Assembly (NCBI GenBank): GCA_002437905.1
Contig: DJRT01000023.1
Coordinates: 62,001-126,000, forward strand
Direction: 5' to 3'
Origin: Ruminococcaceae bacterium UBA6353
Lineage (GTDB): Bacteria; Bacillota; Clostridia; Oscillospirales; Acutalibacteraceae
Length of the DNA: 64,000 nt
Made by a program: the position numbers and the translations under genes
Notes under the pieces: model-generated
What the model was told of the DNA's origin: nothing
The model's database searches: none
The model's input: the letters and a program-made list of their open reading frames with translations, nothing else
Part shown: positions 51,914-60,771 of the stretch, piece after piece
Layout of the letters: each line of letters starts with the position of its first letter
How positions within the stretch are numbered: position 1 is the stretch's first letter

Positions 51914-51948
51914 CGCCGCCGCTGTCTTTTTTGAAGATGGCGGCGGCG
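51914..51948 (+). terminator. Terminator of the M23 gene
   Basis: A 9-bp GC stem (CGCCGCCGC/GCGGCGGCG) followed by CTTTTTTC. Confidence 0.8.
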
Positions 51949-51968
51949 CTTTTTTCGCATTTTATCTC

Positions 51969-51997
51969 TTTACAATAGCAAAGCGCTGCGGTATAAT
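51969..51997 (+). promoter_or_regulatory. Promoter of the yerC operon
   Basis: -35 TTTACA (51969-51974), 17-bp spacer, -10 TATAAT (51992-51997). Confidence 0.85.
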
Positions 51998-52032
51998 GGG
52001 AACATAAACTACCGGATCGGAGGCCGCACATC

Positions 52033-52347
52033 GTGAATTCCAAAATCAAAAGCCCGGAGGCCGATTACCTTTTTGAGGCTGTTCTGCAACTGAAAGACCT
52101 GGATGAATGCTACCGCTTTTTTGAGGATCTCTGCACCATTACCGAACTGAAGGCCATGTCGCAGCGCATTGTGGTGGCCAAAATGCTCAGCGAAAAAAGG
52201 GTGTATAGCGATATCGTGAAGAGCACCGGCGCCTCAACCGCCACCATCAGCCGGGTCAACCGGGCACTGGAGTACGGCTGTGATGCCTACCCCATGGTGT
52301 TTGAGCGGCTGGAGGAGGCCGGCATCACACCGGAGGACGCCACATGA
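52033..52347 (+). CDS. YerC/YecD-family TrpR-like DNA-binding protein
   Basis: 104 aa. The TrpR-like helical fold is shown by DLCTITELKAMSQRIVVAKML and the HTH GASTATISRVNRALEYG, both diagnostic of YerC/YecD. The target genes are unknown. It starts at GTG with CGGAGG upstream, and its stop overlaps the methyltransferase start (ATGA). Confidence 0.9.
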   Translation: MNSKIKSPEADYLFEAVLQLKDLDECYRFFEDLCTITELKAMSQRIVVAKMLSEKRVYSDIVKSTGASTATISRVNRALEYGCDAYPMVFERLEEAGITPEDAT

Positions 52348-53111
52348 GCGGCTACGGAGAGCTTGCTGCTTTCTACGATGCCTTTACCGCCGATGTGGAC
52401 TACGCCGCCTGGGCGGAATATCTGCTGGCGGCATTTGCCCGCCACGGCAGCCGCCCGCAGCAGCTGCTGGATCTGGCCTGCGGCTCCGGCAGCCTGCTGC
52501 TGGAGCTGGAGCAGCGCGGAATAGATGTCATCGGCGTGGATGGCTCCCCGGATATGCTGCTGAAGGCACAGGCGAAAGCCGCCGGCGCGGGCTTCTCCCC
52601 CCTGCTGCTCTGCCAGGATATGCAGGCGCTGGATCTCTATGGCACAGTGGACGGCGCCGTCTGCCTGCTGGACAGTCTCAGCCATGTGCTTTCCACCGGC
52701 GGCCTGCAGGAGATCCTGCGGCGGCTTGGCCTGTTCATCGCTCCCGGCGGGTTGCTGATCTTTGATGTCAACACCCCGCACAAGCACGCCGTCACACTGG
52801 GCAATAACAGCTTCGTTTTTGAGCAGCCGGGGCTGGTATGCGTGTGGCGCAATGCCTACCTGCCCGCACGGCATGAGACCGTCATGCGGCTGGATTTCTT
52901 TCAGCAGGAGGGCGACAGCTACGGCCGCTATACCGATGAGGTACGGGAGCGCGCCTATTCCCTGGGCACCTGGCAGCGCCTGCTGGATGCGGCCGGCTTC
53001 ACCCTGCTGGAGGTGTGCGGTGAGCGCAGCTTTACCGCACCGGCGGCAGATGCCGACCGCTGGGTGTTCATTGCCCGCAACCGCGCCACCGGGCAGAAAG
53101 ATCCTGCATGA
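52344..53111 (+). CDS. Class I SAM-dependent methyltransferase
   Basis: 255 aa. SAM-binding motif I LLDLACGSGSLLLEL (residues ~40-54), GVDGSPDMLLKA and the acidic LLCQDMQ give a standard Rossmann methyltransferase. The YDAFTADVDYAAWAEY start is typical of a small-molecule methyltransferase in Firmicutes. Substrate unknown. Translationally coupled to yerC. Confidence 0.85.
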   Translation: MSGYGELAAFYDAFTADVDYAAWAEYLLAAFARHGSRPQQLLDLACGSGSLLLELEQRGIDVIGVDGSPDMLLKAQAKAAGAGFSPLLLCQDMQALDLYGTVDGAVCLLDSLSHVLSTGGLQEILRRLGLFIAPGGLLIFDVNTPHKHAVTLGNNSFVFEQPGLVCVWRNAYLPARHETVMRLDFFQQEGDSYGRYTDEVRERAYSLGTWQRLLDAAGFTLLEVCGERSFTAPAADADRWVFIARNRATGQKDPA

Positions 53112-53154
53112 ACGGCGCACGCCTGAATACACATAAAAAGGAGACCGCAATACC

Positions 53155-54051
53155 ATGGGCAAACTGATCCGCTGTCTGACCAAGGACGCCACCGTCATGG
53201 CCATGTTTCTGGACTCCGGCGATATCGTCGCCGAGGCCGAACGCATCCACCGTTCCTCTGCCGTTGTCACAGCGGCGCTCGGGCGGCTGATGACCGCCGC
53301 CTCCATGATGGGCATGATGCTCAAGGGGGCCGATGAATCCCTGACCCTGCGGGTGAACGGCGGCGGCCCCGCCGGCACCCTGATGGCCGTGGCCGACAGC
53401 GGGGGGAATGTGCGCGGCTATGTCCAGAACCCCGTGGTTGAGATTCCGCTTAAGCCGAACGGCAAACTGGATGTCAGCGGCGCCGTTGGCACCGAAGGGC
53501 AGCTGTATGTGCTGCGGGATACCGGTGCCGACCAGCCATACACCGGCTGCAGCCCGCTGGTCAGCGGCGAGATTGCCGAGGATATCACCGCCTACTACGC
53601 CACCAGTGAGCAGACCCCCACCGTGTGCGCGCTGGGGGTGCTGGTCAATCCCGACCTGACGGTGCAGGTTGCCGGCGGGCTGCTGCTGCAGCTGCTGCCC
53701 TTCTGCCCCACCGAAGTGATTGACCGGATAGAGGCCAATGTGCAGAAGCTGGAGCCGGTCACCACCATGCTCAGCCGCGGCATGACGCCGCAGGAGATCG
53801 TCCGGAAGGCACTGGACGGCATGGAGTTTGACATCCTGGATACCGCTGAGCCGGTATACCGCTGCACCTGCTCCCGCCGGAAGGTGGAGCGCGCGCTGCT
53901 GTCCATGCCGGCACAGGAGCTGCTGCAGCTGCCGGACGAAAACGGCCAGACCGAGGTGACCTGCCGCTTCTGCGATAAGGTCTACCGTTTCACCCGGGAG
54001 GAGCTGGAGGCACTGAACACCCGCCGGCCGCAGCCGGAGACCCCGGCCTGA
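53155..54051 (+). CDS. hslO: Hsp33 redox-activated chaperone
   Basis: 298 aa. The N-terminal domain (MGKLIRCLTKDATVMAM, SGEIAEDITAYYATSEQTP) and the C-terminal zinc switch with CxC (CTCSRRK) and CxxC (CRFCDK) cysteines are complete. Oxidation releases zinc and turns on holdase activity. It follows the methyltransferase by 43 bp, with AAGGAG upstream. Confidence 0.94.
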   Translation: MGKLIRCLTKDATVMAMFLDSGDIVAEAERIHRSSAVVTAALGRLMTAASMMGMMLKGADESLTLRVNGGGPAGTLMAVADSGGNVRGYVQNPVVEIPLKPNGKLDVSGAVGTEGQLYVLRDTGADQPYTGCSPLVSGEIAEDITAYYATSEQTPTVCALGVLVNPDLTVQVAGGLLLQLLPFCPTEVIDRIEANVQKLEPVTTMLSRGMTPQEIVRKALDGMEFDILDTAEPVYRCTCSRRKVERALLSMPAQELLQLPDENGQTEVTCRFCDKVYRFTREELEALNTRRPQPETPA

Positions 54052-54124
54052 CCGGCCGGCAAAGCGCCCGCCGCAGCCGCCAGCCGCAAAAAGCGAAAAA
54101 ACCGGAAAAAATCGCAAAAAGTTC

Positions 54125-54153
54125 TTGACAAAGGCGGGCGCGTAGTGTATGAT
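54125..54153 (+). promoter_or_regulatory. Promoter of the tRNA operon
   Basis: -35 TTGACA (54125-54130), 17-bp spacer, -10 TATGAT (54148-54153), about 30 bp before tRNA-Val. Confidence 0.9.
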
Positions 54154-54184
54154 AGACACCGTCGCTGGTGAGCGGCACTGGTTC

Positions 54185-54260
54185 GGAAGCATAGCTCAGC
54201 TGGTAGAGCACCTGCCTTACAAGCAGGGGGTCACAGGTTCGAGCCCTGTTGTTTCCACCA
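54185..54260 (+). tRNA. tRNA-Val (TAC)
   Basis: A 76-nt cloverleaf with CCA. The anticodon loop CTTACAA gives TAC; acceptor GGAAGCA pairs with TGTTTCC. Confidence 0.95.
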
Positions 54261-54274
54261 TACTTTTGGTATCT

Positions 54275-54351
54275 GGCCCGGTAGTTCAGCTGGTTAGAAC
54301 GCTAGCCTGTCACGCTAGAGGTCGACGGTTCGAGCCCGTTCCGGGTCGCCA
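54275..54351 (+). tRNA. tRNA-Asp (GTC)
   Basis: 77 nt with CCA. The anticodon loop CTGTCAC gives GTC; acceptor GGCCCGG pairs with CCGGGTC. Confidence 0.95.
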
Positions 54352-54357
54352 AAATTT

Positions 54358-54433
54358 GCCCAGATAGCTCAGTTGGTAGAGCAGGGGACTGAAAATCCCC
54401 GTGTCGCTGGTTCGATTCCGGCTCTGGGCACCA
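54358..54433 (+). tRNA. tRNA-Phe (GAA)
   Basis: 76 nt with CCA. The anticodon loop CTGAAAA gives GAA. Confidence 0.95.
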
Positions 54434-54438
54434 TATAT

Positions 54439-54514
54439 GCGGCTGTAGCTCATCTGGTAGAGCGCCACCTTGCCAAGGTGGAGGTAGCGAGTTCGAGCCT
54501 CGTCAGCCGCTCCA
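54439..54514 (+). tRNA. tRNA-Gly (GCC)
   Basis: 76 nt with CCA. The anticodon loop TTGCCAA gives GCC. Confidence 0.95.
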
Positions 54515-54520
54515 TTTTTT

Positions 54521-54595
54521 GGCGACATAGCCAAGTGGTAAGGCAAGGGTCTGCAAAATCCTGATGCCCCAGTTCAAATCTGGGTGTCGCCTCCA
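54521..54595 (+). tRNA. tRNA-Cys (GCA)
   Basis: 75 nt with CCA. The anticodon loop CTGCAAA gives GCA. Confidence 0.95.
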
Positions 54596-54597
54596 TG

Positions 54598-54629
54598 AAA
54601 AAAGCACTTGCGGTTGCAAGTGCTTTTTT
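54598..54629 (+). terminator. Terminator of the tRNA operon
   Basis: A 14-bp stem (AAAAAAGCACTTGC) with a GGTT loop and a T-run, 2 bp after tRNA-Cys. Confidence 0.92.
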
Positions 54630-54684
54630 TCGTCAATGCCCCTGCCCCACGCAATCAACACACACGATAGGAGGATAGCCCCCC

Positions 54685-55866
54685 GTGTTCCGGCTGAATT
54701 GCTGCAAAGCAGGCAGTATCCTGCTAAAGCTCTTTCTCCTTTTCACCGGCTTTTTCAGCGTACTTTACCTATATGATCTGTTTTCCGCACCTTTTGGTTT
54801 TTCGGGCTGGGCAGATAACAGGGCGCTGTTCATCATCCGGGCCGTGGCAGTGATCCTCTTCTGCTCCGCGCTGTTCTGGACAGGCATCCTCCTTGTCTAT
54901 ATCTGCTGCAATCAGCTGCGCGTAAAAACGCGCGTGCTGGGACTTCTGTTTGCCTGGGTGCCTCTGCTGAACCTTGGTATGCTCCTCCACATCATCGGCA
55001 CTGCCGACAGGGAATACCGGTTTGAAAAAGCAAAATACCGGCTCAACTGCGCCCGGCAGGGACAGCAGATCTGCCGGACGGCCTATCCGCTGCTGCTGGT
55101 GCACGGCGTCTTTTTCCGCGATTTCAAGCACCTGAATTACTGGGGCAGGATCCCGAAGGAGCTGGAGAAAAACGGCGCCACCGTATACTACGGCAACCAC
55201 AATAGCGCCTCCTCCGTGCGCGAGAGCGCCGACCAGCTGGCCGGCCGCATCCGCGAGATTATGCAGACGACCGGCTGCGGCAAGGTAAATATCATCGCCC
55301 ATTCCAAAGGCGGACTGGACGCACGCTGCCTGCTCTCCGACCCCGCCATGGCCGCCTGCGTGGCCTCCCTGACCACGATCAACACGCCGCACCGCGGCTG
55401 CAAATTTGCCGATTACCTGTTCGGGCAGGTACCGCAGAAGCAGCAGCAGCGCATTGCCCGGATGTACAATTCTGCCGCTGCACGGCTGGGCGATACCGAC
55501 CCGGATTTTCTGGCCGCGGCATCGGATCTGACCGATAAGCAGTGTGCGGCGCGCAACGCGCAGCTTCCGGAACCGGCAGGGGTGTTTTGCCAATCCGTTG
55601 GCTCTGTACAGAAGAAAGCCGCCTCCGGGCGTTTCCCGTTAAATCTGACCCACCACTTTGTCCGCTGCTTTGACGGCGAAAACGATGGCCTGGTCGGCGT
55701 AAATTCTTTTGCCTTCGGCAGCCGGCTGACCATGCTCCGGCCGACCGGCAGGCGCGGCATTTCCCACGGTGATGTGATCGACCTGAACCGCGAAAACATC
55801 CCAGGCTTTGATGTCCGGGAGTTTTATGTGCAGCTTGTGGCCGACCTGAAAGCGCGCGGCTACTGA
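54685..55866 (+). CDS. Membrane-bound alpha/beta-hydrolase (lipase-like)
   Basis: 393 aa. Three N-terminal TM segments (~10-110) precede a lipase-like domain: oxyanion HGVFF (~137), nucleophile NIIAHSKGGLDAR (AHSKG replaces GHSxG), a catalytic Asp region FDGENDGLVG and a His in GRRGISHGDVIDL. It is probably a membrane-associated esterase or lipase; substrate unknown. It starts at GTG with AGGAGG about 10 nt upstream, after the tRNA operon terminator. Confidence 0.78.
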   Translation: MFRLNCCKAGSILLKLFLLFTGFFSVLYLYDLFSAPFGFSGWADNRALFIIRAVAVILFCSALFWTGILLVYICCNQLRVKTRVLGLLFAWVPLLNLGMLLHIIGTADREYRFEKAKYRLNCARQGQQICRTAYPLLLVHGVFFRDFKHLNYWGRIPKELEKNGATVYYGNHNSASSVRESADQLAGRIREIMQTTGCGKVNIIAHSKGGLDARCLLSDPAMAACVASLTTINTPHRGCKFADYLFGQVPQKQQQRIARMYNSAAARLGDTDPDFLAAASDLTDKQCAARNAQLPEPAGVFCQSVGSVQKKAASGRFPLNLTHHFVRCFDGENDGLVGVNSFAFGSRLTMLRPTGRRGISHGDVIDLNRENIPGFDVREFYVQLVADLKARGY

Positions 55867-55919
55867 ACCGCGGTACAAGACAGTTCTTACCTTTTTTCTG
55901 AGAGGAGTTGTGTATTTCG

Positions 55920-57620
55920 ATGCGATCCTACGAAGAGCTTTTACAGACCTGGTGTGACGGGCTGCTGCACTGGCAGATCACCGGACTGCCCGATAAGCAG
56001 AGCAATGGCGCCTTCTACTGCCCTGCCTGTAAGAGCATCCATGGGCGGTGCGATAATGCGGTTTTCCCCCTGCTGTATATGTTTTCCCGCAGCGGGGAGG
56101 AAAAGTACCGCACCGGTGCCCTGCAGCTGATGGATTGGCAGGAAAACCTGCTGTGCGACGACGGCGTCGTATACAATGACGGCAACAACGCCTGGCAGGC
56201 CATCACGGTATTTTCCGTCAGCAGCTACCTGAAGGCGCTGACCCATTTCGGCCCGCTGCTGGGCGACACCGCCGCCGTGCTGGAGCAGCGGTGCCGTCGG
56301 ATGTGCGATTGGCTCTGCCGCTCTCTGACAACAGACTACCTCTCCAATATCAATTACCAGGCCGCCAATGCGGCCGCTATGGCCGCCGCGTGGAAGTATT
56401 TCGGCAATGAAGCGTATCGCACACGCGCTGCCGAGCTGCTGGCATACGCCCTGCAGCATTTTTCTGAAAACAAGCTGCTGTACGGGGAGGGACACCCGCA
56501 CGACCTGCTTACCGCCAAAGGCTGCCGGGCGATCGACATCGGCTATAATGCCGAGGAAAGTCTTCCGGCCCTGGTTGAGGCCGCCTGCCTGCTGCAGGAT
56601 GAGGCCGCCCTGCAGCAATTGACAGAGGCTCTGGCCGAGCAGCTGGCCTTTATGCTCCCGGACGGTGCATGGGACAACAGCTTCGGCGGCCGGAATTACA
56701 AATGGACATACTGGGGCAGCCGCACCACCGCCGGCTGTGCAGCCACCTATTTCCGCATGCGGGACCGGCACCCGGCCTTTGCCGCGGCCGCTGCCAAAAG
56801 CGTGGAGCTGCTGGCCGCCAGCACGCACGATGGCCTGCTGTATGGCGGGCCGCAGTACCGGCAGGCCGGTGAGCGCCCCTGCATACACCACACTTTCTGC
56901 CACGCCGGCGATCTGGCCAGCGCCCTCCTTGAGGGGCTCACGCCGGAGTACAGCGCCCCCCTGCCCCTGGCACAGCCGCAGACAGACCTGCGGTTTTACC
57001 CGGAGCTGGCAACCTATCGGCTGTCCATCGGAGACTGGATCGCCGATGTCACCGCCTATGATTTCGGGCAGGAAAGCTTCGCCAGCGGCCGTGCCCATGC
57101 CACCGGCGGCGCCCTCTCCCTGCTGTACAGCCGGCAAAAAGGGCCGGTGCTGGTCTCTTCCGTCTATCAGTACAGCCTCACGGAGCCATTGAACCAGCAG
57201 CTGACCCTGCACACAGCACGGCACGCCCCGCTGACCCCACGCATTGACCTGACCACCGACGGGCGCACCTATTCCTCCTGCCTGGATACCACGGCAAGCC
57301 TCCGCGCTGAGCGCGCAGCCGGGGAGATCGTTGTCTGCGCCGACGGTTCGCTGCGGGATATCGCCGGCCGGAACAGTGGCGTGCCGTATCACCTCGATTA
57401 CCGGTTTTCCCCGCAGAGCGTGACTGTCACGGCCAAAATCGCGCCCAGTGCCGCCGGCGAGGCCGCATTCGTGCTGCCGGTCGTCCGGAATACCGCCGGA
57501 TTGCAGACACCGGCGGCCGTCACCCGGCGCGAGATCTTCCACCTGATCCCCGGCTTTATTGCCGATGAATACCGCCTGGAGTTCACAGACGGAGCACTGA
57601 CCTTCACCCTGACGCTGTAA
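55920..57620 (+). CDS. Toroid-type carbohydrate-active enzyme, uncharacterised
   Basis: 566 aa. The first ~350 residues are helical, with repeated hairpin patterns (YQAANAAAMAAAWKYFG, DIGYNAEESLPALVEA) typical of (alpha/alpha)6-toroid glycosidases or lyases. The rest is beta-rich (SVYQYSLTEPLNQQLTLHT onward), as in heparinase-type two-domain enzymes. No signal peptide, so probably intracellular. No catalytic motif can be assigned with confidence. ATG 55920 is chosen; a TTG at 55908 abuts the GGAG site. Confidence 0.6.
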   Translation: MRSYEELLQTWCDGLLHWQITGLPDKQSNGAFYCPACKSIHGRCDNAVFPLLYMFSRSGEEKYRTGALQLMDWQENLLCDDGVVYNDGNNAWQAITVFSVSSYLKALTHFGPLLGDTAAVLEQRCRRMCDWLCRSLTTDYLSNINYQAANAAAMAAAWKYFGNEAYRTRAAELLAYALQHFSENKLLYGEGHPHDLLTAKGCRAIDIGYNAEESLPALVEAACLLQDEAALQQLTEALAEQLAFMLPDGAWDNSFGGRNYKWTYWGSRTTAGCAATYFRMRDRHPAFAAAAAKSVELLAASTHDGLLYGGPQYRQAGERPCIHHTFCHAGDLASALLEGLTPEYSAPLPLAQPQTDLRFYPELATYRLSIGDWIADVTAYDFGQESFASGRAHATGGALSLLYSRQKGPVLVSSVYQYSLTEPLNQQLTLHTARHAPLTPRIDLTTDGRTYSSCLDTTASLRAERAAGEIVVCADGSLRDIAGRNSGVPYHLDYRFSPQSVTVTAKIAPSAAGEAAFVLPVVRNTAGLQTPAAVTRREIFHLIPGFIADEYRLEFTDGALTFTLTL

Positions 57621-57728
57621 GACCCCCTGCAGCGATCCGATGCCCGTTTTTCCGGGCACACCGCATGTTGTTTCTCCCCCCGCGGCCCGCGCGGGAGACC
57701 GCAAAAAGAAAAGGAGTTTACATCAACC

Positions 57729-59120
57729 ATGGAGAAGAAAGAAAACCACTTTTCAGGGCAGCTTGGCTTTGTCCTGGCCGCGGCCGGCAGCGCCGTCGGC
57801 GTCGGCAATCTCTGGCGTTTTCCCTATTTGGCCGCCAAGGACGGCGGCGGGCTGTTCCTGCTGATCTATCTGATTTTGGTGCTCACCTTTGGCTTCACCC
57901 TGCTCACCTCGGATATTGCCATCGGCCGTCGGACGAAAAAGAGCGCCATCGGCGCCTACGCCGCGATGCACCCGCGCTGGAAATTTCTCGGCATCTTCAC
58001 CTTCCTGGTGCCGGTGCTGATCATGACCTATTATGCCGTGATCGGCGGCTGGATCACCAAATATGCCCTGCTGTATCTCACCGGACAGGCTGAAGCCGCC
58101 GCCAACGACAGCTATTTCGGCTTCTTCATCTCCTCACCGGTTTCCCCCGTGGTGTTCGCACTGGTGTTCATGGCCGTCACGGCGCTGATCGTCTACAATG
58201 GTGTGCAGGGCGGCATTGAGCGGGTATCCAAGTACATGATGCCGGTTCTGCTGGTGCTGGTGGTGGTGATCGCCATCTATTCCCTGACCCTGCAGCGCAC
58301 GGATGAGACCGGCAGGGTGCGCACGGGCATAGAGGGCTTTCTGTACTACATCACCCCCCATTTTGAGGGGTTGACCGTCAAGCGGTTTCTGCAGATCCTG
58401 CTGGATGCCATGAGCCAGCTGTTCTTCTCGCTGAGCGTTTCCATGGGCATTATGATCACCTACGGCTCCTATGTCAAGCCGGAGGTCGATCTGAATAAAG
58501 CGGTCAACCGCATTGAGCTTTTTGACACCGGCGTGGCGCTGCTGGCCGGCGCCATGATCATCCCCGCCGTGTTTGTGTTTTCCGGCACCGAGGGCATGGG
58601 AGCAGGCCCCAGCCTGATGTTTGTCTCGCTGCCCAAGGTCTTTGCCGCCATGGGCAAGGGAGGCACCGTTGTAGGCGCCCTGTTCTTTGTGGCAGCCATT
58701 TTCGCCACGCTTACCTCCTGCATTTCGGTGCTGGAGTCCATCGTGGCCAACTGCATGGAGATCTTCCACACCGGGCGCAAAAAGACCGTGCTGACGCTCT
58801 CCGCTATCTACCTGGCCGCCTCGGCTGTGATTGCGCTGGGGTACAGCCTGTTCTATTTTGAGGTCAAGCTGCCCAATGGCTCCACCGGCCAGCTTCTGGA
58901 TATTGCCGATTATATCAGCAATAGCGTCATGATGCCGCTGATCGCCCTGCTATCCACCATCCTCATCGGCTGGGTAAAGGGGCCGGACTATGTGATCGAC
59001 GAAATGGAAAGCAGCGGACACCCGTTCCGCCGCAAGCGGATCTACCGTGTAATGATCCGCTACATCGCCCCCGTGCTGATGCTGATTCTCTTCCTGCAGT
59101 CCACCGGCATCCTTTCATAA
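57729..59120 (+). CDS. Neurotransmitter:sodium symporter (SNF) family transporter
   Basis: 463 aa, about 11-12 TM. GFVLAAAGSAVGVGNLWRFPYLA is the diagnostic TM1 with the unwound Na+/substrate site, and MTYYAVIGGW, FFSLSVSMGIMITYGSY and TSCISVLESIV fit the family. It imports amino acids or similar amines with Na+. AAAGGAG lies about 8 nt upstream of the ATG. It may be functionally linked to the two peptidases downstream. Confidence 0.93.
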   Translation: MEKKENHFSGQLGFVLAAAGSAVGVGNLWRFPYLAAKDGGGLFLLIYLILVLTFGFTLLTSDIAIGRRTKKSAIGAYAAMHPRWKFLGIFTFLVPVLIMTYYAVIGGWITKYALLYLTGQAEAAANDSYFGFFISSPVSPVVFALVFMAVTALIVYNGVQGGIERVSKYMMPVLLVLVVVIAIYSLTLQRTDETGRVRTGIEGFLYYITPHFEGLTVKRFLQILLDAMSQLFFSLSVSMGIMITYGSYVKPEVDLNKAVNRIELFDTGVALLAGAMIIPAVFVFSGTEGMGAGPSLMFVSLPKVFAAMGKGGTVVGALFFVAAIFATLTSCISVLESIVANCMEIFHTGRKKTVLTLSAIYLAASAVIALGYSLFYFEVKLPNGSTGQLLDIADYISNSVMMPLIALLSTILIGWVKGPDYVIDEMESSGHPFRRKRIYRVMIRYIAPVLMLILFLQSTGILS

Positions 59121-59142
59121 AAAGCATACAGCAGACAAAGCA

Positions 59143-59181
59143 AAGCCGGAAAAGGAGACGAACTGTCCCCTTTTCCGGCTT
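59143..59181 (+). terminator. Terminator of the SNF transporter
   Basis: A 13-bp stem (AAGCCGGAAAAGG) with a 13-nt loop followed by a T-run. Confidence 0.88.
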
Positions 59182-59248
59182 TTTTCGCTTGTTTTCCGAC
59201 AAAATTCCCCCTTATGAAGAAAAAACGCGAGGAAAACTCCGGAAGCTA

Positions 59249-59277
59249 TTGCCATTGGGGCGGTTCTTTGCTATAAT
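59249..59277 (+). promoter_or_regulatory. Promoter of pepD-M24 operon
   Basis: -35 TTGCCA (59249-59254), 17-bp spacer, -10 TATAAT (59272-59277). Confidence 0.82.
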
Positions 59278-59361
59278 GCATTGTTGTACAAGCCTGCAGC
59301 GCATACGGTCTGCCATGTTGCGGGCAATATTTGTGCACAATAAGCACGGGAGGGACCCATT

Positions 59362-60768
59362 ATGCTGGAAAACCTGTCGCCCACACGCGTTTTTCACTTT
59401 TTTGAGGAGATCGCCGCCATCCCACACGGCTCCGGCCATACGGATGCCATCAGTGAGTATTGTGTCCGCTTTGCCGCCGCGCACGGCCTTGCGTGCGAAA
59501 AGGATGCGCTGAACAATGTGCTGATCCGCAAGCCGGCCTCTGCCGGCTATGGGGAGCACCCCACCGTCATTCTGCAGGGACACCTGGATATGGTGTGCGA
59601 GAAGACCGCCGACAGCACCCACAATTTTGCCACCGATGGCCTGAAGCTGTGCGTACAGGGGGATCTGCTCACGGCTGAGGACACCACCCTTGGTGCCGAT
59701 GACGGCATTGCCGTGGCCATGATCCTGGCCATACTGGAAGATGACACCCTCCCCCACCCGCCGCTGGAGGCACTGTTCACCGTGGATGAAGAGGTCGGCA
59801 TGGATGGTGCGCAGGCGGTGGATGTGACCCGCCTGCATGGCTCCACCCTGATCAACCTGGACTCCGGCGAGGAAGGTGTGCTGACCGTCGGCTGCGCCGG
59901 CGGCGCCAAGGTGGATCTCCACCTGCCGATCCGCACCGAACCAAATACGCTCCCGTGCTGGCGCATTGCCCTTTCCGGACTGGCCGGCGGCCATTCCGGC
60001 ATCGACATCCACAAGGGGCGTCAGAATGCCGATGTACTCATCGGCCGGCTGCTGGAGCTGCTGCCGTTTACCTTCCGGCTGGTTTCGGTAGAGGGCGGCT
60101 ATAAGGATAATGTGATCCCGAACGCCTGCACCTGCGTGATCGCCTGTGCAGATGACCCCACCGCTTTCACTGCCAGCTATGTGCAAAATACCCGTATCCC
60201 CACCGACACCGGCCTGACAGCCAGTGTTGCCCCTACCGCATCCGCTGTTTGTCTGGATGCTGCCTCTACGGCGCAGGCAGTGCACCTGCTCACCTCCCTG
60301 CCCAGCGGCGTGATCACCATGAGCCGTGAGATCCGCGGCCAGGTGCAAAGCTCCATGAACATCGGCGTTGTCGCCACAGAAAAAGACGCCCTGCACATCG
60401 TGCTGTCGGTGCGCAGCAGCGTAGCAGCCGAAAAGCAGGTGATGCTGGAGCATCTGCAGGCCATCGCCGAGGATATGGGCGCAGCCTTCTCCACCCACGG
60501 CGATTACCCCGCGTGGGAATACCGGCGGGACTCCCGCCTGCGGGAAACCATGGTACGGGTGTATACCGCCCTGTATGGCAAGCCGCCGGTGGTGGAGACC
60601 GTGCACGCCGGCCTGGAATGCGGCCTGTTCAGCGAGAAAATCCCCGGCTTTGACGCAGTTTCCATGGGGCCGGATATGTGGGACATCCATACGGTGAATG
60701 AGCGGCTGTCCGTCGCCTCCACCGCCCGAACATATACCTATGTGTGTGAAATTCTGAAGGAGCTGTAA
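59362..60768 (+). CDS. pepD: Beta-Ala-His dipeptidase / aminoacyl-histidine dipeptidase
   Basis: 468 aa, M20 family. Metal-site motifs LQGHLDMVCEK (~72-82), LGADDGIAVAM and VDEEVGMDGA are complete, as is the C-terminal EVHAGLECGLF-like block (here ETVHAGLECG). It hydrolyses dipeptides such as carnosine-type Xaa-His in the cytosol. It is followed after 3 bp by the M24 peptidase, forming a peptide-use operon. Confidence 0.93.
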   Translation: MLENLSPTRVFHFFEEIAAIPHGSGHTDAISEYCVRFAAAHGLACEKDALNNVLIRKPASAGYGEHPTVILQGHLDMVCEKTADSTHNFATDGLKLCVQGDLLTAEDTTLGADDGIAVAMILAILEDDTLPHPPLEALFTVDEEVGMDGAQAVDVTRLHGSTLINLDSGEEGVLTVGCAGGAKVDLHLPIRTEPNTLPCWRIALSGLAGGHSGIDIHKGRQNADVLIGRLLELLPFTFRLVSVEGGYKDNVIPNACTCVIACADDPTAFTASYVQNTRIPTDTGLTASVAPTASAVCLDAASTAQAVHLLTSLPSGVITMSREIRGQVQSSMNIGVVATEKDALHIVLSVRSSVAAEKQVMLEHLQAIAEDMGAAFSTHGDYPAWEYRRDSRLRETMVRVYTALYGKPPVVETVHAGLECGLFSEKIPGFDAVSMGPDMWDIHTVNERLSVASTARTYTYVCEILKEL

Positions 60769-60771
60769 GCC

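Noticed and set aside
54149..54602. Short ORFs within the tRNA cluster
   Set aside because: They follow tRNA sequences and have no codon structure of their own.
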